NCBI RefSeq assembly: GCF_000424185.1
Contig: NZ_AUJK01000003.1
Span: forward strand, 124,001 to 188,000
Reading direction: 5' to 3'
Length of the DNA stretch: 64,000 nt
Source of the DNA: Prevotella sp. AGR2160
GTDB lineage: Bacteria > Bacteroidota > Bacteroidia > Bacteroidales > Bacteroidaceae
Shown here in pieces: positions 43,587-50,672 of this stretch (its first letter is position 1; the number at the start of each line of letters is the position of its first letter). The translations under genes were made by a program, and so were the position numbers. Under the pieces are notes generated by a model that saw only the letters and a program-made list of their open reading frames with translations, did no database searches and was not told the origin of the DNA.

Positions 43587-44969
43587 ATGGAACTGAAAGA
43601 TATCAAATCCGTTTATTTCATCGGCGCCGGTGGCATCGGAATGAGTGCCATCGCCCGTTTCTTCATCCGTCGTGGCCTCGTCGTGGCAGGATATGACAAG
43701 ACACCTTCCGACCTCACCCATCAGTTGGAGAAGGAAGGCATGCTCATCCATTATGAAGAGAACCTCGACGAGATTCCCCATGCCTGCCGCGATCCGAAGA
43801 GCTGCCTCGTGGTCTACACCCCGGCCATCCCCGCGGAACACCAGGAGCTGCAGTATTTCCGTCAGAACGGATTCGAAGTTCAGAAGCGCGCCCAGGTTCT
43901 GGGCATGCTCACACGCAGCCATAAGGGTCTGTGTTTTGCCGGCACCCACGGCAAGACGACGACATCCACGATGTGTGCCCATATCATGCATCAGAGTCAT
44001 GTGGACTGCAACGCCTTCCTCGGCGGCATCTCCAAGAACTATGGCACCAATTATATCCTCTCCGACAAGAGCGATTATGTCGTCATAGAAGCCGATGAGT
44101 TCGACCGCTCCTTCCATTGGCTCCGCCCGTGGATGAGTGTCATCACAGCCACCGATCCCGACCATCTCGATATTTACGGCACGAAGGAAGCCTATCTTGA
44201 GTCCTTCCGCCACTACACCGAACTTATCCAGCCCGGCGGCGCCCTCATTATCCATACCGGTCTTGAGGTAAAGCCTAACGTTCAGGAAGGAGTGAAGACC
44301 TATACCTACAGCCGTAACGAGGGTGACTTCCACGCTGAGAATATCAAGATCGAGAATGGCGAGATCTCCTTTGACTTCATCTCGCCCATCGAGAGTATCA
44401 AAGGCATCGAGCTCGGCCAGCCCATCCCCATCAATATCGATAACGGTATCGCTGCCATGGCCATGGCACAGCTCAACGGCTGTACGGCAGAGGAGATCAA
44501 ATATGGTATGAAGACCTATCATGGTGTAGACCGCCGTTTTGACTTCAAGATCAAGAACAACCGCCATGTCTTCCTCTCCGACTACGGACATCATCCGAAG
44601 GAGATCGAACAGAGTGCCAAGAGCCTCCGGGAGCTCTTCAAAGGCCGTAAGATCACGGCGATCTTCCAGCCGCACCTGTATACCCGCACACGTGATTTCT
44701 ACAAGGATTTCGCCAAGGCTCTGAGCCATTTCGATGAAGTCATTCTCACCGAAATCTATCCGGCCCGCGAGGCCCCCATACCCGGCGTGACGAGCCAGCT
44801 CATCTATGACAATCTCGATCCGAAGGTAGAGAAGAGCATGATCCGGAAAGATGAGGTGCTCAACCTCGTCAAGAGCCGTGACTTCGATGTCCTCGTGGTC
44901 CTTGGTGCCGGTAATCTCGACAACTATGTGCCACAGATGACCAAGCTCATTGAGGCCAAAGAGAAATAG
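43587..44969 (+). CDS. murC: UDP-MurNAc--L-alanine ligase
   Basis: A 460-residue Mur ligase starting MELKDIKSVYFIGAGGIGMS. FAGTHGKTTTSTMCAHI is the ATP loop, IEADEFDRSFHWLRP and ATDPDHLDIYG the central domain, LSDYGHHPKEIEQS the C-terminal domain. It adds the first amino acid of the stem peptide. murB is not beside it. Confidence 0.97.
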   Translation: MELKDIKSVYFIGAGGIGMSAIARFFIRRGLVVAGYDKTPSDLTHQLEKEGMLIHYEENLDEIPHACRDPKSCLVVYTPAIPAEHQELQYFRQNGFEVQKRAQVLGMLTRSHKGLCFAGTHGKTTTSTMCAHIMHQSHVDCNAFLGGISKNYGTNYILSDKSDYVVIEADEFDRSFHWLRPWMSVITATDPDHLDIYGTKEAYLESFRHYTELIQPGGALIIHTGLEVKPNVQEGVKTYTYSRNEGDFHAENIKIENGEISFDFISPIESIKGIELGQPIPINIDNGIAAMAMAQLNGCTAEEIKYGMKTYHGVDRRFDFKIKNNRHVFLSDYGHHPKEIEQSAKSLRELFKGRKITAIFQPHLYTRTRDFYKDFAKALSHFDEVILTEIYPAREAPIPGVTSQLIYDNLDPKVEKSMIRKDEVLNLVKSRDFDVLVVLGAGNLDNYVPQMTKLIEAKEK

Positions 44970-45011
44970 CATCAGAATACAAACGAACCAAGAGAAGTAA
45001 AGCCATATTCT

Positions 45012-45926
45012 ATGCGTGTCTGCTGGAAAAAAGTCATCATCGTATGCCTCGATGTACTGCTGGCCGTATACATCGTCATCGCGTTCACCTCATTCGGGCA
45101 GCCGAGTGAGGCGAATGTCGTTTGTCGAAAACCGTATATCCTCATTGAAGACTCTACGACGAATGGCTTCCTTGATGTCCACGAGATACAGACACGCCTG
45201 GAGAAAGCTCACCTCGATCCCGACGGCGTTCCTTTCAACAAGGTTGACTGTCGTCGTATCGAAGACATGCTCAAGCAGAGTGCCTTCGTCAAGACGGCAC
45301 AGTGTTACAAGACCCAAAACGGCAATGTCTTTATTGAACTCACGCAACGGCTCCCCGTAGTGCGTATCAAGAATATCACAGGGGATGACTACTATGTGGA
45401 TGATCACAATCAAGTGATGCCCAACAGTCATTATACCAGTGATATGATCATCGCCACGGGTTATATCAGTCGTTGGTATGCGGAGCGCTATATTGCGCCG
45501 ATGACAAAGGTCATCATGGCCAATGCCTTATGGCGGAACCTCATTGAGCAGATCAATGTGCTGCCAGACCGCGGCATAGAGATCGTGCCACGCATCGGCG
45601 ATCATATCGTCTACCTCGGCTATCTCCCGGAGAGCAAATACTTCAAAGAACGGGATGAAGAAATCCGTAACTTCGTAACACGGAAGCTGGACCGTCTGAT
45701 CAAATTCTACCGATACGGACTCTCCCAGGCGGGATGGAACAAATATTCCTATATCTCCCTGGAATTCGATAACCAGATTATCTGTAAGAGACGTCATACA
45801 GAAAATGAAGTCGCCTCCGCCGAGTCACAACCTGTCGCGACGCCACAACAGAAGAATCCCCTGCAGCGTCAACAAGAAGCGGAGAAAACAGAGAAACAGC
45901 TAGAGAACACAGAACCAACAGAATAA
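45012..45926 (+). CDS. ftsQ: cell division protein FtsQ
   Basis: A 304-residue bitopic protein: short cytoplasmic start, membrane helix (about 8-28), a POTRA-like region (40-120, FLDVHEIQTRLEKAHLDPDG) and the FtsQ domain with GIEIVPRIGDHIVYLG. A charged Gln/Glu-rich tail (275-304) follows. It links cytoplasmic and periplasmic divisome parts. Assignment leans on position between murC and ftsA as well as layout. Confidence 0.92.
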   Translation: MRVCWKKVIIVCLDVLLAVYIVIAFTSFGQPSEANVVCRKPYILIEDSTTNGFLDVHEIQTRLEKAHLDPDGVPFNKVDCRRIEDMLKQSAFVKTAQCYKTQNGNVFIELTQRLPVVRIKNITGDDYYVDDHNQVMPNSHYTSDMIIATGYISRWYAERYIAPMTKVIMANALWRNLIEQINVLPDRGIEIVPRIGDHIVYLGYLPESKYFKERDEEIRNFVTRKLDRLIKFYRYGLSQAGWNKYSYISLEFDNQIICKRRHTENEVASAESQPVATPQQKNPLQRQQEAEKTEKQLENTEPTE

Positions 45927-45940
45927 AAAATAGAACAGAT

Positions 45941-47380
45941 ATGCCTAATATGCCAAAAGAATTTATCGTAGCGATCGAGCTGGGCTCATCTAAGATCACC
46001 GGTATCGCCGGGCAGAAGAACCTCGACGGCAGCCTTTCCGTGCTGGCCCTCGTCGAAGAGGACTCCTCCGCCTGCATCCGCAAGGGTATGGTCTACAACA
46101 TTGAGAAGACCGGGCAGTGCCTGACCAATATCATTACGAAGTTGAAGAACCTCCTGAAACAGGACATTAAGCAGGTCTATGTCGGTTTCTGCGGTCAGAG
46201 TGTACACAGTGTCAAGAATAATATCAACCAGGACTTCATGACGCCGACGATCGTCACCGACGAACTCATCGACCGTCTGAAGGATGCCAACAATGACATG
46301 GTCTACCCGGAGATGAAGATCTTCGAGCCGATCAACCTCGAATATAAGGTCGACAACCAGCTGCAGATCGATCCTGTAGGCATCCAGTGCAACCATCTCG
46401 AGGGTAACTTCCTGAATATCATCCTGCGTAAGAATTTTCATCAGAATCTCGTGACCTGTTTCGACAATGCGAACATCATCATTGCCGACATGTATCTCAG
46501 TCCTCTGAAACTCGCAGATGCCGTACTGACCGATACGGAGAAACGATCGGGCTGCGTCCTCGTAGACCTCGGCGCGGAGACGACTACTGTTTCCGTCTAT
46601 TACCGCAATATCCTGCGCCATCTCGCCGTGATCCCCCTGGGTGGCAATAATATCACGAAGGACATCGCCTCCCTGCAGATGGAGGAGAGTGATGCCGAGA
46701 AGATGAAGCTGAAATATGCCAGTGCCTTTACACCCATCGACAAGATCGATGACTCCATCAATTACCCCATCGACTCCGACCGTAATGTCAAGAGCAGTGA
46801 TTTCATCGCCCTTGTTGAGGACCGTATGGAGGAGATCATCGAGAACGTATGGTACCAGGTTCCCGGCGAATATGCAGACAAGATCCTTGGCGGTATCATC
46901 CTCACCGGAGGAGGCAGCAATATGCCGAATATCGTACAGGCTTTTCATAACTATACCAACGTGGAGAAGATCCGTGTGGCCCGTTTTGTCAACTTCACTG
47001 TCAAGAGCAAGGATCCGCGCATCACGGCCCATGACGGTACGCTGAACACGGCTCTGGCCATTCTCGCCTCCGGAGATATGAACTGTGCCGGCGACGAGAT
47101 CACCCATGACCTCTTCAGCAGTAAGCCGCAGAACACGGCAGCTCCACTACGTCAGGAGACAGGAACACCCACCGGCGGCATGACCCCCTTGGAGAAAGCA
47201 CGTTTGGCAGAGGAAGAAGAGCGCAAGAAACGTCAGGCAGAGGCCGAGAAAGCCGAGGAAGAGCGTGCACGGTTGGCTGCCGAGAAAGCACAGGAGCGCA
47301 AAGAGAACTCCTTCTGGCATAAGTTCGGTAATAAGTTAAAGGATTTCGGCAGTAAGATCATCGGTCCGGAAGAGGAATAA
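45941..47380 (+). CDS. ftsA: cell division protein FtsA
   Basis: A 479-residue actin-fold ATPase that ties FtsZ to the membrane. FIVAIELGSSKITGIAG (phosphate 1), CVLVDLGAETTTVSVY (phosphate 2) and GIILTGGGSNMPNI (adenosine) are clear, with the 1C domain at about 90-170. A charged helix (Glu/Lys/Arg-rich, about 410-455) and a C-terminal amphipathic helix (SFWHKFGNKLKDFGSKIIG) for membrane binding extend it beyond the E. coli length (420). It may start at the first or the fourth codon (both Met). Confidence 0.96.
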   Translation: MPNMPKEFIVAIELGSSKITGIAGQKNLDGSLSVLALVEEDSSACIRKGMVYNIEKTGQCLTNIITKLKNLLKQDIKQVYVGFCGQSVHSVKNNINQDFMTPTIVTDELIDRLKDANNDMVYPEMKIFEPINLEYKVDNQLQIDPVGIQCNHLEGNFLNIILRKNFHQNLVTCFDNANIIIADMYLSPLKLADAVLTDTEKRSGCVLVDLGAETTTVSVYYRNILRHLAVIPLGGNNITKDIASLQMEESDAEKMKLKYASAFTPIDKIDDSINYPIDSDRNVKSSDFIALVEDRMEEIIENVWYQVPGEYADKILGGIILTGGGSNMPNIVQAFHNYTNVEKIRVARFVNFTVKSKDPRITAHDGTLNTALAILASGDMNCAGDEITHDLFSSKPQNTAAPLRQETGTPTGGMTPLEKARLAEEEERKKRQAEAEKAEEERARLAAEKAQERKENSFWHKFGNKLKDFGSKIIGPEEE

Positions 47381-47404
47381 GGTAAACGAAAAAAGCAAAC
47401 GACT

Positions 47405-48754
47405 ATGGCAGACAATAATCATCATGATGTGACGAAGGACCTTGACTTCGGCGCACCACAGAAAAAACATAATATTATCAAGGTCATCGGTGTTGGTGGT
47501 GGTGGCGGTAATGCCGTCAACCACATGTACCGCGAAGGTATCCACGACGTGAGCTTCGTGCTCTGTAACACGGACAACCAGGCCCTCAACGACTCTCCTG
47601 TTCCTATCCATCTGCAGCTCGGCAAGGAAGGTCTCGGTGCCGGCAACAAGCCCGAGAAAGCCCGTCAGGCTGCTGAGGAGACAGAACCGGAGATCCGCGC
47701 CATGCTCAACGACGGTACGAAGATGGCCTTCATCACCGCCGGTATGGGTGGTGGTACGGGAACGGGTGCCGCTCCTGTCATCGCCCGTGTGAGCAAAGAC
47801 CTCGGCATCCTCACCGTAGGTATCGTCACGATCCCCTTCCAGTTTGAGGGAGCCAAGAAGATTGACCAGGCCCTTGACGGTGTCGATGAGATGAGTAAGC
47901 ATGTCGATGCCCTCCTCGTCATCAACAACGAGCGCCTCCTCGATATCTATCCCGACCTCAGCCTCCTCAATGCCTTCGCCAAGGCCGACGACACGCTGAG
48001 TGTGGCAGCCAAGAGTATCGCCGAGATCATCACGACGCACGGACTCATCAACCTCGACTTCAATGACGTGAAGACGGTGCTGAAAGACGGTGGCGTCGCC
48101 ATCATGAGTACGGGTTACGGCGAAGGCGAGGGCCGTGTGAAGCAGGCTATCCAGGATGCCCTCAACTCTCCGCTGCTCAATGATAATGATGTCTTCCACT
48201 CCAAGAAGATCCTCCTCTCTATCAACTTCAGTGATGAGAAGAAGGAAGGTAGTGGTCTGACGATGGATGAGATGAATGATGTCCGTGATTTCATGGCGAA
48301 ATTCGACAACAACTTCGAATTGAAATGGGGTGTCGCCATCGATCCGGAACTGGGTAAGAAAGTGAAGGTGACGATCCTCGCCACAGGCTTCGGTCTGAAG
48401 GATGTTGACGGCATGAGCAAGCACCTCGGCAAGATCCATACCCAGGAAGAGGCGACACGCCGTGCAGAACAAGAGGAGAAAGAGGCAGAGAATGAGCGCC
48501 GCCGTGACCGCTACTATGGCCGCAACGGCAAGAGCAAGGTTGCCAAGCGTCACCCTCATATTTTCATCTTCGGTCCCAAAGATCTCGACAATGAGGATGT
48601 TATCCTCCAAGTAGAGAATACGCCGACGAGCAAGCGCACCCGTCAGATCCTCGACAATATCAAACATATCGGTCACGATAATGACCAGCCGGAGCCCGAA
48701 GAGAAGAAGTCCGGCGAGAAGCCCGTACAGACCAAGATTTCGTTTGCAGAATAA
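47405..48754 (+). CDS. ftsZ: cell division protein FtsZ
   Basis: A 449-residue tubulin-like GTPase forming the Z ring. IKVIGVGGGGGNAVNHMY, the tubulin signature GMGGGTGTGAAPVIA and NEDLL-position NNERLLDIYPDLSLLNAF are present. The tail after about residue 335 is long, with an Arg/Glu-rich linker (RRAEQEEKEAENERRRDRYY) and ends PVQTKISFAE, unlike the E. coli tip that binds FtsA and ZipA. Last core gene of the cluster. Confidence 0.97.
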   Translation: MADNNHHDVTKDLDFGAPQKKHNIIKVIGVGGGGGNAVNHMYREGIHDVSFVLCNTDNQALNDSPVPIHLQLGKEGLGAGNKPEKARQAAEETEPEIRAMLNDGTKMAFITAGMGGGTGTGAAPVIARVSKDLGILTVGIVTIPFQFEGAKKIDQALDGVDEMSKHVDALLVINNERLLDIYPDLSLLNAFAKADDTLSVAAKSIAEIITTHGLINLDFNDVKTVLKDGGVAIMSTGYGEGEGRVKQAIQDALNSPLLNDNDVFHSKKILLSINFSDEKKEGSGLTMDEMNDVRDFMAKFDNNFELKWGVAIDPELGKKVKVTILATGFGLKDVDGMSKHLGKIHTQEEATRRAEQEEKEAENERRRDRYYGRNGKSKVAKRHPHIFIFGPKDLDNEDVILQVENTPTSKRTRQILDNIKHIGHDNDQPEPEEKKSGEKPVQTKISFAE

Positions 48755-48765
48755 AAAAACATATT

Positions 48766-49218
48766 ATGGATTTATTCGATCAAGTCAGTGAGGATATCAA
48801 AAAGGCGATGAAGGCCCGCGACAAGGTCCGCCTGGAAACCCTCCGAAACATCAAGAAAGTATTCCTTGAGGCCAAGACGGCCCCGGGTAATGACGGCGAA
48901 CTCAGTGATGCCGCCGCATTGAAGATCATTCAGAAACTCGCCAAGGAAGGCCGTGAGTCGGCCAAGACGTATACCGACAACAACCGTCAGGACCTTGCCG
49001 ATGAGGAGCTGGCTCAGGTGGCCGTGCTCGAGGAGTATCTCCCCAAGCAGCTCTCCGAGGCCGAGATCACGGAGAAGGTGAAGGCCATCATCGCCGCCAC
49101 CGGTGCCTCTTCGATGAAGGACATGGGGAAGGTCATGGGACAGGCCACGAAACAGATGGCCGGTCAGGCCGACGGACGTGTCATCAGCACCATCGTCAAG
49201 AAGTTGTTGAACGCATGA
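48766..49218 (+). CDS. GatB/YqeY-domain protein
   Basis: A 150-residue helical protein starting MDLFDQVSEDIKKAMKARDK, with RLETLRNIKKVFLEAKTAPG and SSMKDMGKVMGQATKQMAGQADGRVIS of the YqeY family. The domain is found at the C-terminus of GatB, where it contacts tRNA; stand-alone YqeY has no firm role. It follows ftsZ by 11 nt and is probably read with the dcw cluster. A palindromic repeat lies just downstream. Confidence 0.9.
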   Translation: MDLFDQVSEDIKKAMKARDKVRLETLRNIKKVFLEAKTAPGNDGELSDAAALKIIQKLAKEGRESAKTYTDNNRQDLADEELAQVAVLEEYLPKQLSEAEITEKVKAIIAATGASSMKDMGKVMGQATKQMAGQADGRVISTIVKKLLNA

Positions 49219-49227
49219 TACGCTGTA

Positions 49228-49249
49228 GGGACATGATGAATCATTTCTC
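49228..49249. repeat. copy of the 22-nt palindrome at the recO stop
   Basis: GGGACATGAT intact on the left, ATCATTTCTC decayed on the right, flanked by GTA and TAC. It fills the gap between the YqeY gene and recO and its last bases are part of the recO TAG stop. Confidence 0.75.
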
Positions 49250-49974
49250 TACCAAAGTTGCCTGAGAACCTCCAGGCTCTTCAGTTCGGGGAATTCCGGC
49301 AGATGGAGCCGATAATATTTGATGATTACCTCTGTGCAGTGATTCCGCTCCGTGCGGCTCATAGCACAGAGGTGCATTGTTTCATAGCGCAACCGCATGA
49401 GCATGACAAGCTGACGGGACTCCGTGGGGTTGAGGAAGTCGGGATGCGAGGGCGCGTAAGTGACGAAGGTACCTTCACGAAGGTCGAACCAGCGCCCCTC
49501 ACGATAACTCTCCATATTCGGGAAAAAGCCGACGAACGGAGTGAGGCGCATCATCAGCACGAGATGAAAATTACCGATGGGGCGTGTTGTCGTGTCAAGC
49601 CAGAGAATACTTGCATGGAGGAAGGTGAAAAGAGGCGTGTCACGCTGTTCCTGTCGCGTCACATAGGAGAGGAACTCCGAAAGGAAGAGACTCACGGCGA
49701 GCTTTTTAGGATCAAAAGGGATGGAGACGAGAGGCTGCTCGATGCCCACGGTCTTCAACTTCTGTAATCGCTGCCGCTGGCGATAGTCATACTCCACCCT
49801 GAGGAGCATCAACGGCTGAAAGAGCTGTGGCCGGATTTTAGCTTTCGGACTATGCGAGATGCGGCAGATGAAAGACACCCTTCCCTGCGCCTCCGTTAGC
49901 GTGTCAACAATGAGTTGATCATCACCGAAACGGGTGATATGAAGCACGATAGCCCTCGTTTTCGTCAAAATCAT
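49249..49974 (-). CDS. recO: DNA repair protein RecO
   Basis: A 241-residue protein with the N-terminal OB fold (MILTKTRAIVLHITRFGDDQLIVDTLT) and a helical C-terminal part. RecO loads RecA with RecR and anneals ssDNA. Zinc-binding cysteines seen in some RecO proteins are mostly absent. ATG 49974 gives the family start and lies four bases after a minus-strand -7 box (TATTTTTG, 49986-49979), so its leader would be very short. Its TAG stop overlaps a palindromic repeat. Confidence 0.92.
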   Translation of the reverse strand: MILTKTRAIVLHITRFGDDQLIVDTLTEAQGRVSFICRISHSPKAKIRPQLFQPLMLLRVEYDYRQRQRLQKLKTVGIEQPLVSIPFDPKKLAVSLFLSEFLSYVTRQEQRDTPLFTFLHASILWLDTTTRPIGNFHLVLMMRLTPFVGFFPNMESYREGRWFDLREGTFVTYAPSHPDFLNPTESRQLVMLMRLRYETMHLCAMSRTERNHCTEVIIKYYRLHLPEFPELKSLEVLRQLW

Positions 49975-50024
49975 GCCGCAAAAATACAAAAAAAATGGTT
50001 TTTGAGAAAAATTATCTTCAAAAA

Positions 50025-50056
50025 TTTGCTCAATCCGATAAAAGTGGCTAACTTTG
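50025..50056 (+). promoter_or_regulatory. tRNA-Glu / rpsT promoter
   Basis: TTTG (50025-50028), 20-nt spacer, TAACTTTG (50049-50056). Leader up to ATCGG is identical to that of tRNA-Pro. Confidence 0.8.
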
Positions 50057-50075
50057 CACCCGCAAATCGGTGTAA

Positions 50076-50147
50076 GGCCTGTTCGTCTATCGGTTAGGAC
50101 GAGAGATTTTCATTCTCTAAAGAGCAGTTCGACTCTGCTACAGGCTA
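50076..50147 (+). tRNA. tRNA-Glu (anticodon TTC)
   Basis: Acceptor GGCCTGT pairs with ACAGGCT (a G-T first pair); anticodon stem AGAGA/TCTCT with loop TTTTCAT gives TTC; T arm AGCAG-TTCGACT-CTGCT is perfect. CCA is not encoded. No terminator lies before rpsT, 26 nt downstream. Confidence 0.95.
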
Positions 50148-50173
50148 CAAATTAAAAAAGAAAGAATAATAAG

Positions 50174-50428
50174 ATGGCAAATCACAAATCATCACTGAAA
50201 AGAATCCGTCAGGACAAGAAGAAGGCTCTGCATAACAAGTACTATGCAAAGACTATGCGTAACGCCGTGCGTAAGCTGCGTTCGCTGACCAACAAGGACG
50301 AGGCTGCAAAGCTCTATCCTACTGTACAGAAAATGCTGGATAAGTTGGCTAAGACCAACATCATCCACAAGAACAAGGCTGCCAACCTGAAGTCCAGCCT
50401 CGCTCTTCATGTGAACAAGCTCGGTTAA
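50174..50428 (+). CDS. rpsT: ribosomal protein bS20
   Basis: An 84-residue basic helical protein starting [20 protein letters not shown] and ending [22 protein letters not shown], the standard S20 layout. It binds 16S rRNA in the small subunit. It lies right after tRNA-Glu with no terminator between, so one transcript probably carries both; a hairpin terminator follows it. Confidence 0.97.
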   Translation: MANHKSSLKRIRQDKKKALHNKYYAKTMRNAVRKLRSLTNKDEAAKLYPTVQKMLDKLAKTNIIHKNKAANLKSSLALHVNKLG

Positions 50429-50454
50429 TTCCCGAATCCATAGTTATTGAAATA

Positions 50455-50491
50455 AAGGCTGCAATCCGAGAGGGTGGCAGCCTTCTTTTTG
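50455..50491 (+). terminator. rpsT terminator
   Basis: AAGGCTGC (50455-50462) pairs with GCAGCCTT (50477-50484), then CTTTTTG. Confidence 0.85.
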
Positions 50492-50531
50492 TTTGCGCCA
50501 CACGGCAAGATATGTTAAAAGCCAAAGAATA

Positions 50532-50563
50532 TTTGCAAGTATTTGGTATTTTTATTACTTTTG
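50532..50563 (+). promoter_or_regulatory. promoter of the first SusC/SusD pair
   Basis: TTTG (50532-50535), 20-nt spacer, TACTTTTG (50556-50563). About 105 nt of untranslated leader follow before susC; no regulator gene is adjacent. Confidence 0.75.
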
Positions 50564-50672
50564 TAGCCCCAAAACCAGAATAAGCAGCGCGTGAGCGTCC
50601 CCTTCAAAGCAAGCGTACATCAATAAAAGTACTTTACGAGAAAAAAATTAGTTTACATATTTAGAGAATTTT

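Noticed and set aside
42456..44972. An 838-codon open frame on the minus strand across murG and murC
   Set aside because: Caused by the codon bias of two highly conserved genes on the plus strand; the translation is rich in Asp/Glu/Leu/His with no domain.
50570..50672. Riboswitch in the SusC leader
   Set aside because: The roughly 100-nt leader shows no strong stem or recognisable conserved core.
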